This document shows positions 46,151 through 56,012 of a DNA stretch of 64,000 nucleotides, piece by piece. The notes under the pieces were generated by a model that worked only from the letters and a program-made list of their open reading frames with translations, had not been told where the DNA came from and ran no database searches. Each line of letters starts with the position of its first letter. Within the stretch, counting starts at the first letter, position 1. The stretch spans positions 2,047,434-2,111,433 of the forward strand of contig JAHDVF020000734.1 of assembly GCA_022606425.2 (NCBI GenBank). The letters are read 5' to 3'. The translations under genes and the position numbers were made by a program. This stretch comes from Lepidostoma basale (lineage: Eukaryota; Arthropoda; Insecta; Trichoptera; Lepidostomatidae).

Positions 46151-46908
46151 AGGATGTAACCCATGTTTCCGAAAGCTGCCCAGCTTAGTCCAATTCTTTT
46201 TTTTAGCTCTGCGGTTTGGTTATCTCGGCCCAATTGTTTTGAAATAATGTTTGTCAATAGAGGAATTTATTATCTTGGCGATGCTTCAGCAGACTCGAAA
46301 AGTCAAACAATGTTTGCCTTTCAAAATCTTTTGTGGACGGAAAAAAAACAAAAATGAATAATTGGCTTTCGAATAAAATAACTTCTTCTAACATCGAAAA
46401 ATCGAATTAAGCTGATTTAGATGAGACGTAACCTGTAATGAATTTTTTTTTGAACCACTGATCGTCTGTATGTTCTGGATAGTGAACACCCTTCTCAAAG
46501 AGAAATGCTTTGATTTCTTATAATAGAGATTTGAAACGTTTTAAAGCGTTCCCTCTTGATAGCCAACGTACCTTGTTATGAAGCAGAAGATTATCGTATT
46601 CACTCTCCATTTCAACTAAAAATCTTTGAATTGGTGATGATGATTAAGAGCTTTAGCTAAAACGGAGTTGATAACCGTAATCACCAATTCCATAACTTTA
46701 CAAATTTCTTCTGGAAATGTCTGCGGACAGAGCGTTCTTGATGAATGATGCAATGGTAAGCAAGTATCTCGCGATTAAATTATTTTTCAACAAACCCCTT
46801 TCTTCGACTGATACAATCGGCGCGTCTTGTGGACATTTGTGCCAAATCCGCACTTGAGGGGCCAAAGAGCTGCATGCGGCTCCGGAGCCGCACTTTGCCG
46901 ACCTCTGG

Positions 46909-47867
46909 GCTAAGGTAAAACTGCGAAAGACTCAATATATCATTTTAGGTTTCTTATGTAGTATACGGTCCCTTGGATAACTGTGGTCAATCTAGAGCCA
47001 ATTCGAAAATCAATCGGCCAAGGTTTGCGCCCGTCTGTCGATATTTGAGATGATACTAGATGTGGAATGTTTGCCTTCCCGCAGATCAGCTCCTCCAAAA
47101 TTAATAGGAAATGTTATTTGCTGAGAAATCAATAAGCAGCGTAAATAAAAGGGCAATCATTGGTGTAGTAAACTCTAAATTCATAAATGATGAATAGAAT
47201 AGAAAATTCCTCTAAATATCGTGTCAGTTGCTGCTGATGGCAGATGGTCTTTATTGTGTAAAAATCTGTATCAGTTCGCCCACAATTCGTAATTTCAACA
47301 GATTTAGACATTACTCGCTTATATCAGAGAATAGGTATTACTTACAAACATACCCATCACATGAAGACATGAAGAATCTGGAGCCGTCACATAACATTCA
47401 TTCATTTTTTAAGTAATTCATCAGTTAACTTATTTAAATTGAAAATATGATATTATATCTATATAAATGTACCTACAGATGTAGGTACTCGTGTGGAAAT
47501 TAGCTTTATTGAATTTCGTTGACTTCATTCATATTAAAACAGTATTCTTTGTGCACAAAATCTTATTAACAAATCGCCCGCGGTATATCGCGGCCGATTT
47601 GTTAATAAGAAGAATCTTTATAAATTAGCCACAATTATACCTACATATATATATATATTCACAATTGTAAATTCAATAAGAAAAGATACATTTTCAATTA
47701 GTAGGTTTTGCAAATTAATTACCTACATTAAAAATGTAATATTAGATATGAATAATTTATTAGCACATTATTCTACGCGATTACTCATTAAATTGATGTT
47801 ATGGGAAATAAGATATTATTCCGATATTTTGAAAAGATATATCTCAATAAAAATATGTGCAGCCTAT
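46909..47867. other. No gene seen
   Basis: AT-rich. The inverted words CTTATTAACAAATCG and CGATTTGTTAATAAG at about 47562-47612 form a long palindrome around GCCCGCGGTATATCGCGG. Confidence 0.55.
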
Positions 47868-48690
47868 TAATGGGACGTAACACGTTTTTCTTTAAATTCG
47901 AGTACTTTAGTACATGTCATGACGCCGAGCTCGTATTTTCCTTAAAAGTAGAAGAGAGCGCCATCTATGGACGAATAGCGGCGGCGCGGTGACGAAACTT
48001 TTCCCCGCCAACAGTGCACACGTTTGAATCGAAAAATGAAACGTGCTGAAAATGTGAGAAATGTTCTCATATTTAAATGATGATAAGGCGAGATAAATTG
48101 CCAGTAAGATGTTGTGTTATTTATCTTACTATAACTATAAATTATCTGCCAATTGTAAAGACTGGGGGGAATGTCCTCGAGTGAACCTGTTGCTATTGTC
48201 TCGAGGGCTCTTTCCGGCCACGATATAGACACGTAGACATAATAATCCAAGTGGGCAGTGATCGCAGTGACTGTACAGTTGCTCTCCAAACGTAACTCTT
48301 GCAACGTATTTTTACGTATTTGGTTAAATAATTAATTAATCAAAAATAATAATATTCAAATACGCTCGCATTTTATCAGCTAGTTCAGAGTTAGTATTAT
48401 TATTACATTTATATAATATTACACATGTTAACAAAATGAATACAATATTGATAATGAATGTTATTTTCGATATTAATTAGTACTGTACGTTATTTGTAAA
48501 TAGTGCGAGAACATGTCGAGCCGCATGGTTCATACAATTATTGGGTAGTTCTACACGAGACCTTGTCAGTTGAGAGGAAAATATTTATCAGAGTGACAAC
48601 ACCAGTACAAACATTGTTAAAATTATTAGATTTATTTTTAAGACGATTATAGCGCCATCTACATTTAAATAGTTTAATAAACTCACAATT
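47868..48690. repeat. Non-coding duplicated segment, copy 1
   Basis: TAATGGGACGTAACACG starts a segment of about 400 bp that recurs at 49138-49490 at roughly 85 percent identity by eye. It includes AGAGAGCGCCATCTATG, CCCCGCCAACAGTGCA, TATTTAAATGATGATA and GAATGTCCTCGAGTGAA. A second shared block, ACAAACATTGTTAAAAT to AGCGCCATCTACATTT, is at 48608-48668 and 49589-49650. No coding frame is conserved. Confidence 0.8.
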
Positions 48691-49137
48691 GTCACAAAAA
48701 TAACGAAAAAAATAATAACACAAAAAATCTTTACAATATATTCTATTCTATCTGTTCTTTTAGTATCGACCTTTTGGGTAGGTCGCTGCCATCTTTGATC
48801 TATTAAAAATGAACTTCTACCAATCAATTTTAATTAACATTGACGATTCGTTCAGGAAATTAACCTACATACATAATTAAAACAATCTTTCGTAAGTAAA
48901 ATAACTTCATTTAATAAGAAAGGAAATTTGATATGTTACAAAATCACATATTTAGATAAACTGATGCACGAAGGATGAAGGATGTGTTAGTCGCGTATGC
49001 TCCGGGGACACACCGCGTCTGATTGTACAATGAAGACTTAATAGCTAAATATTAATACTAATGCACATGCTGGGAGAGAATATTTTGAAATGAATGAAGG
49101 AATGCCTGTAATCAATGAGCTCAATGGCATTGTCTGT

Positions 49138-49660
49138 TAATGGGACGTAACACGATTTTCTTTAAATACTTTAGTACATACTATGACGTCGCGCTCACAT
49201 TTCCTTAAAAGTAGAAGAGAGCGCCATCTATGAACAAATAGCGACAGCGGGTTGACAAAAGTCTTCCCCGCCAACAGTGCACGCGTTTGAATAGAAAAAT
49301 GAAATATGCTGAATGTGAAAAATGTTCACATATTTAAATGATGATAGGGCGAGAGACATTGCCAGCTAGATCTTGTGTTATTTATCGTACAATACCTTTA
49401 TTATCTGCCAATTGTAAAGACTGGCGGGAATGTCCTCGAGTGAATCAGTTGTTATTGCCACGATATAGGCATGTAGACATCATGATCTAAGTGGAGTGAA
49501 CAGGTTCGTACAATAATGACAACACCAAATAATAATAATAATAATAATAATAACAATTTATTGGAATGACAACAACAAATAATATGTACAAACATTGTTA
49601 AAATATATTTGATTTATTTTTTAGACAATTGTAGCGCCATCTACATTTGAATAAAATAAC
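49138..49660. repeat. Non-coding duplicated segment, copy 2
   Basis: Partner of 47868-48690, same orientation, about 1.27 kb downstream at its start but with a shorter interval between the two shared blocks. Carries its own (AAT)n tract at about 49526-49553. Confidence 0.8.
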
Positions 49661-50555
49661 TCAAATTGTCACAAACCAAAAAAACGTTTATTTTTTAATA
49701 ATTTTTTTTTATATATATTTTCACTCATATCTAATCAAAGATATGGATTATCGTAAAAATTCTTTCACAAGACCCGAGAATGTACTTCTCACTAAAAATA
49801 ATGAGTCCTTTGAATATCATGTTACTATTTTGGTAATAAATTAGAGAATTTTTAAATAAACGCTACGAAATTATTGCTGCGTACACACACCCAATCGCAG
49901 CCGCGCTGTGACATCATACAAGAAGGTGACTACACGTTGTTCGTGTTTGGATTTGTTTCGGTCGTTGTGATATACGTAACATTCTAAGAACACCGATTTT
50001 TATTTGTATTAGGAGTCAAGGGAGTATTACCCAAGAAATGTCATTCGGTTAGTCTTCATGTTTTTTTTCCTTACTTACAATGAACTTCTACCAAGAAAAT
50101 TCAAATAATAAAAATATGTATTTTTCAATTCAATTCAATTTCAGTTCAATCTCATCATCATCAATTGGTTATATTTAGATTATTGAAATACCATAGTCAT
50201 AAATATTTAATAAATTAAAACATTATTTTTTCCACTTCTTACTTAATTTAGAACCCTAAAGATAACAAACATATTGAAATCTGACTCCTAGCTGTACGCG
50301 TGACACAAGACCCGCCATACATCTAAGCCCGCGCGTGACTGTGGTAGTATTCCAATTCAGCCCGTACGATTTACATATGACAACAAATATTTATTTAAAT
50401 CAATCCCTGAGTATAACGAAAAATCTGTGAATGCCAAATGGAGGCAAGACCATACATGATGGAATGAAATGCTTACTTTTGTTTTAAACTAACTAGTAGA
50501 GATGTTACTTGATGACAAAACCAAGGACAGATCTAACACTGCAATTGCAAATTTC
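49661..50555. other. No gene seen
   Basis: AT-rich, with T-runs and CAATTCAATTCAATTTCAG-type simple sequence near 50130. Confidence 0.5.
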
Positions 50556-50594
50556 GGTTAGGTTAGGTTTCGGTTAGGTTAGGTTAGGTTGGGT
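50556..50594 (+). repeat. Short TTAGG telomere-like array
   Basis: GGTTAGGTTAGG, the interruption TTTC, then GGTTAGGTTAGGTTAGG and TTGGG. TTAGG is the ancestral insect telomere unit. It has the same orientation as the TTAGG runs in the satellite 5.4 kb further on. Confidence 0.85.
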
Positions 50595-50924
50595 TCCTCA
50601 CCCTATCTCAAAGAGTCTTTCCTGCTATCATCCTTAGCATCCGCATCTCTGCAAAAATCAAATAATTATATTAAAATGAGTAGTATAATATATTTAAAAA
50701 AACACTCGAGGCTCTTGATCGATCATTGCAAGATTGGCGTGGAAACATCAGATCATTTGGAAATGTTTTAATATTACATGCAGGAGATTTTAGATACATT
50801 ACCTGAACGTCAAAAATAACTACCAAAAACTATGCTAATAAATGGAGTTACGATTGTGCTAAAGAAATAACAACAATTTTACAAAAGCATTCAAATAGCG
50901 ATAAGTTCAACGATCGTGAATGGT

Positions 50925-51250
50925 CCGCATTGCACATCAAAAAGGTCCTTTCTTCAAATAATCTCAGAATTTGTGTAGCTGTTTCTCTTTCGCCACTCCA
51001 GACCAGAAGATATTATCATCCGTTGTCCTTGCTTTATGACCGATCCCATTCCATTTAAACATTAGTTATTTTACACGCTGCATCGGCAACTTTGGTCCGA
51101 TCTTTGATTCATTAATTTTGGGCCCTAGAAATAAAAGAAAAAAAAAATTAGAATTGCCATAAGGCGGACACCGAAGAGGCGCATAAGGCAAAATTTAAAT
51201 TTCCATACAATGAATGATTTACAACTGTTGTTCACTTGTTTGCTGAAGAT
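50925..51250. repeat. Repeat flanking the Helitron, copy 1
   Basis: GCATTGCACATCAAAAAGGT (about 50928) and CATCCGTTGT to ACAACTGTTGTTCACTTG (about 51018-51240) both recur on the far side of the Helitron at 54296-54566, but there in the opposite order. I see no gene, though the minus frame 54605-54369 could be part of one. Confidence 0.65.
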
Positions 51251-51339
51251 ATTCTTCATATAAAAGGCAGTTCATGCTATATGCATAATAAAAAAAAAAA
51301 TAATTAGGCTAATTTGTCAAATTAATTAAATTAATCAAA

Positions 51340-51490
51340 TTTTAAAGGTTGGTCATGTTAGAAGTCGGAGGAATCGACGTGCGTGTATGACTCGTATGAA
51401 TGTGGAAGAAGCTTTGCCAGGATAGAGTAGTGTGGCGGTCCATTCTCTCTGCCTACCCCTGTGGGGAAACGGCGTGATGGTTTGTTTGTT
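51340..51490 (+). mobile_element. LINE 3' end fragment
   Basis: AAAGGTTGGTCATGTTAGAAG to AACGGCGTGATGGTTTG matches the last 150 bases of the LINE at 52600-53345, tail of (TTTG)n. A very short 5'-truncated copy. Confidence 0.82.
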
Positions 51491-51793
51491 TGTTTAATTT
51501 GTATAGCGCCGTTTTCGTGAATAGCTCACCTCAAGGGCGCTTTGACAATGTTTTTAGTCATGAAAGGTGCATGTGACAACAGCAATCAGACAACCGTTGT
51601 TAACATTTTATGCGATATTTTGAAAAGGTGGGTTTTTAGGTGAGATTTAAAGTCTGACGGATTGTCAATGCATCTGAGGCGTGCAGGAAGCATTTTTCAG
51701 GCGGACGGACCTGCTACTGTGAAAGCCCGAGCAACACAAAATTCAGATATACGAGTATATAGGTGGCACGTTTGGGAGTGTGCTTAATTATCT
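51491..51793. repeat. GCGCC...GGGCGC dispersed repeat, copy 2
   Basis: GTATAGCGCC and CTCAAGGGCGCTT at 51501-51542 match intron 6 of the BTB gene (23541-23584). The sequence continues for about 250 bp with no coding frame I recognise. Confidence 0.55.
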
Positions 51794-52599
51794 TCTATAT
51801 ATATAAAACAAAGTCAAAAATCGTGTTAGTTACACCATTTATAACTCGAGAACGGCTGGACCAATTTTGAAGATCTTATATTTGCTGGATTTGTCTCCGT
51901 TCCGGATAACAGAATAATTATTAAAACATTTGAAAAAATCACTTAAATGATTTAAAATTAATTATATTTGTCGTACGTTTGACTAAATTTGACTTAATAA
52001 ACGACGTATAAAATCAAAATGGCGTGTATTTTAGTTTCGGTATCGCCCGTAGGTGGTGTATTGTTGATGCCAGATGTCAATACTCAATGTGAAAGATTTG
52101 AGTTAAGGTTATTTTTTAATCGTCGCCGGGATTTTTGGTTTTCTTTATTAATTTTAGATTAACAATGCCCAAAGTTATAAAAATCAGTATAAGAGAGACT
52201 ATTCTAAAAGTTAAACCCCTTTTGTGAAGGAGAGCAGAGAATATTTGCGCCATTAATACCATTCGAAAAAGATGACAGATGAGTGTTCCGTGGAGATTAA
52301 ATAACCGATTTATGATTAGTGAATAATAATAAAAATACGTATTGTATATTTTGTATTGATTTTATAGGTGTATCTGTGTACATTCGGTCCAGAGAATTGT
52401 TACCATAGGAAATTCAGCCGCGAGTACTTAGTAAACGAAATATTTGGCTAGATGAAGACGAGGAATTTCTTTTTTCAATTGATAGGGACACTGAATCATC
52501 AAACTCTTCAGATGAATATGATGATGCTAATGATGAAAACGGAGTTCATTGATGGATCACACTTATTCAAAATTATGTTGTCTGCTATTTAATTGTTTT

Positions 52600-53345
52600 A
52601 ACGTGTTTTGATGAATGTCGTAAAGTCAAAGGTGTTAGTTTTTGAAAGGGAAGAGCAAATGACAGTTTGTAATATAAGTGTAAATGAAGAGAACTTGGAA
52701 CAGGTGAGGGAATTTGTGTATTTAGGTAGCATGTTCACAGCGGATGGCCGAACGGACAGTGATGTTGAAAAAAGGGTTGGTGCGGGTAACAAAGTGAATG
52801 GAGCTTTAAAAGTAGTTATTGGAAACAAGAATTTATCAATGAAAGCGAAAATGGCCGTTCACAATGGAGTTCTGGTCCCAACTCCTATGTATGGAAGCGA
52901 AGCATGGAACTGACAGAACAAAGATGAGAGCAGAATAAATGCGGTAGAGATGAGGTCCCTAAGACGTATGTGTGGTAGAACGATGTATGACAGAATCTCA
53001 AATGCTGATATTAGGAAAGAATGTAGAGCGAAAGAAGGTATTATGAACAATTAATGAATGGTTCGTTGCGTTGGTTCGGACATATGGAGCGCATGGGTGA
53101 AGAAAGAATGGTTAAAAAAGTATACGTTAACGATGTAAATGGAGTAAGGAGTCGAGGTAGACCGAGAAAAACATGGCATGTCCAAATTAATCAAATATTA
53201 AAGGTTGGTCATGTCAGAAGCCGGAAGAATCGACGTGCGTGTATGACTCGATGTATGAATGTGGAGGAAGCTAGAGAGGTGTGCCAGGATAGAGTAGTGT
53301 GGCGGTCCATTCTCTCTGCCTACCCCTGCGGAGAAACGGCGTGAT
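52600..53345 (+). mobile_element. LINE reverse transcriptase C-terminal half
   Basis: The + frame from 52608 gives VREFVYLGSMFTADGRTDSD, KRVGAGNKVNGALK, HNGVLVPTPMYGSEAWN, a stop, then MRSLRRMCGRT. At 53054 it resumes with GSLRWFGHMERMGEERMVKK, RGRPRKTWHVQINQ and AYPCGETA, stop. It ends in GATGG with a TTG-rich tail. This is the best copy of the family seen at 28566, 41460, 45540 and 51340. Confidence 0.88.
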
Positions 53346-53559
53346 GGTTTGTTGTTGTTGTTGTATTAAATTCATTTATTTATAATAATAAAATAATAAG
53401 AATGATAATAATCATAATAATAATTCAAACAGTAATTAGAAGGAACAATCATACATAATATAGAGTCAAAAACGATGAATCCTAATATATTAAAGACGAT
53501 AAACATTATAAGGAAGCAGATTACATTAGTAAGAAAGGGACAAAAATGTAAGGTAGTAT

Positions 53560-53915
53560 TAATATTTTTTTGGTAGATTGTATAAAGGAAAAGTTTTTAA
53601 TGTACTACATATATACTAAGGGGGAATAAGCTGGAATTTGGTTATTTATAACATTGAATTCACGTGCCTTTGCTTTGAAAATTTCAAAATTTTCTAATTT
53701 ATCAAATTTTTTTTTAATTGTTTGCTATATGCAAAAAAAATGTGTTTTTGGAATTGAAATGATGGTCAAAATTCACACAATGATTCTGTTTTTGTATTAA
53801 ATGTTGTGTTCATATAACCTCTTCAAAATGATCGACCCGTCTTTCCAATATACACGGCATCACAATCCTCACAATTAATCTGGTAGATTCCACTTTGGTT
53901 GAATATATTGTCGCG
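53560..53915 (-). mobile_element. Penelope-like GIY-YIG endonuclease relic
   Basis: From about 53902 the minus strand encodes SGIYQINCEDCDAVYIGKTG and RSF, a complete GIY...YIG core, then in shifted frames NHCVNFDHHFNSKNTFF and LENFEIFKAKAREFNVINNQ, the end of the Penelope-like endonuclease domain. The reverse transcriptase part is absent. Confidence 0.8.
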
Positions 53916-54295
53916 AAAAAATAAAAAACACAATTGTGATACATAAAACAAAGTTTTTAATTAACAATTTATAATTCATTTTAAGTATTAATGCAGGCTT
54001 CCACGTGAATTATATTCCATTGTAATTAATATTTTTAATTTTGACATTTGCACATTTCATGAACTTAATTCATTTTAAGTATTAATTGTAATTCAATAAA
54101 AAGGTGAATTAAATTTAGCTAATAAGTTAACACAACATTTATTGATTCTGAGGCGGTACGAAGTTCGTCGGGTCAGCTAGTTGTCTATAAACTGTAAATT
54201 TAAAAACCTTTCCTGAAATTAATAATGGAATTTTCATATATGAATGAAAACTACTAAAAGTAGCTTATATGTAATATAAAAATGAGCCGGTTCTC

Positions 54296-54566
54296 ATTCG
54301 CCACTCCAGGATACATCTAGTTCACTGATCATCCGTTGTTTGACTGATCTAATTCCATTTTAACGAAGTTATTTTGCATGCTGCATCGATAATTTTCGTC
54401 CCATCTCTGATCCGTTACTTTGTTTTCCTAGAAATAAACGGAAAAATTCATTAGAATTGTGGCAAGTTTTCAATTTCTGTTCAATAAATGAATTCCAACT
54501 GTTGTTCACTTGGTCTACAGCATTGCACATCAAAAAGGTTCTTTCTTCAAATAATCTCTCTAATTT
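54296..54566. repeat. Repeat flanking the Helitron, copy 2
   Basis: Partner of 50925-51250 with its two blocks in swapped order. The minus frame 54605-54369 (MERPYNLGIYGIYKLERLFE, then ERTFLMCNAVDQVNNSW) spans it; I recognise no family. Confidence 0.55.
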
Positions 54567-56012
54567 ATAGATCCCGTAGATACCTAGGTTATATGGCCTT
54601 TCCAAACTTCATAAAACAAACATCCCCATCAGACCAGTGGTTTCTTACAACCAGACTCCTTCATAAAAATTATCTATATTCTTATGCAACTAATAAAACC
54701 AATTAATCCAATTTAAACCTGTACATTACCATTCCAAATTAGTTCATAAAGATAACAACCTGTCTTGCGATACGCATTAGATATTGCAATGCATCATTTG
54801 ATACTCGTAGTTCTCTCACCTATTATAATGTCAAAATGGAAATTATAATATGTATACTCATCGCTCAATGGCTTTATCATGTTAATATTGGAAAATTATC
54901 ACGTAAGTAATCAGCGTCAAACGTAAGAAAAACGAATAAGTTGCAAAATAACACAACCTTTCAGTAATGACGCGTTAACTGAACTGTCAAAAAGTGCTGC
55001 CACACGAAAAAATTAAAATTTCGTTCATAACCTCAAAATGATACTCGCGTAAAAATTATACTCGCCATAATTTAGAAGCATAATTACCTGTCAGCATTTA
55101 CATTAAAATAACGTCAATAAAATAGATTGTACCAATTAAACAACCAATTATTATACTACGAAATAAGTAAAACGTATTAAGTACATCCCAAAGTTGGCAT
55201 GGTTAGGCAAGGATTCAGTGTCCATGTAGCCAAGCGAATATGAACTTGAAAGATTTAGATTCAGAGCTCGATTATTAAGGCTCGATTATTCGCCTGTCAT
55301 ATGAAAATTAACAATTAATTTATTAATTTATAGAGTTAATTAGAGCTCGATAAGAAACAAAAACATGCCTATAATCACCGCCGCATTTCACTTAATCAAT
55401 TCTGTAAGTTTCCTGAGGATCTGTTTAGGAATAACCGAGTAAATGGTCTTCACACAAAACACACATTGAGTTTTATTTATATGTAGATGTAGATGTAGAT
55501 ATATACTCATGTTTGGAAAACACTGTCGGCGTATCGAAGCGGCGGCCCACTCATTCTATGCATGACCATGCCGGTAACTAGTTCATACTTGCTACGAGCT
55601 TGCGTACAATATTTGGACGAAGCGACTGCTGCTCTCACAAACCAGACGTGACATTTTTGTGTGGCTAAGAAAAGGTAAGCGAAGTTCGGAAAGGCCGGAA
55701 GTCAGAGATAAAGGCGAAATTGTAATTTTTATAGATATCCTGAAATTCGCTCGTCTTTCAGAATATATATTTTTTGTGAAATTTCTTTTATCGGGGGGGG
55801 GGGGGTGGTCACAGATGACCAGAAGACGGAAATACTTCCGGTAGAAATTCGTCGCACAGCACTGGTTGCGTCACGCTAGCAAAGAAGGGGAAAAATGCGT
55901 GCGATTGCGCTATAAATCGCTAGAATAGAGTGATGGGGGGTTGAATGGGAGTCAAAATACGGAATTATTTTAGACCATATATCAAATCCGAGCTGCTCCT
56001 GCGCAGCAGCGC
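54567..56012. other. No gene seen; satellite approach region
   Basis: AT-rich with no supported gene. A G-run of 14 at 55794-55807 and a hairpin (CCTGCGC, AGCA, GCGCAGG) at 55998-56015 directly at the satellite edge. Confidence 0.55.

Larger units (their letters stand above)
44960..46908 (-). mobile_element. hAT-family transposase relic, split by LINE pieces
   Basis: The right end, read on the minus strand from 46908, starts CAGAGGTCGGCAAAGTGCGG, the terminus typical of a large hAT group. The protein, in broken frames, gives FPEEICKVMELVITVINSVL with AKALNHH (about 46730-46650), a VRWLSR-equivalent region, and TSHLNQLNSIFRC (about 46440-46400). After the LINE insertions it resumes at 45460 (MTLAFVKHPHATITYL), then ALEKYSDSDDQLKKLAFADL and SLFGSTYSCGQ, the hAT dimerisation end, by about 45090. 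It is closest in style to the GTF2IRD2/FAM200-like hAT transposases. The left terminus was not found. Confidence 0.78.
51794..54180 (+). mobile_element. Helitron-type element carrying other TE pieces
   Basis: The 5' end TCTATATATATAAAAC is followed by GTGTTAGTTACACCATTTAT and AACTCGAGAACGGCTGGACC, a start shared by many insect Helitrons. The 3' end has GGTACGAAGTTCGTCGGGTC and closes with CAGCTAG, matching the Helitron CTRR rule with a small ACGAA/TTCGT hairpin in front. No Rep/helicase gene is present, so it is non-autonomous. Inside are a LINE piece (52600-53345) and a Penelope piece (53560-53910), captured or inserted later. Confidence 0.72.
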
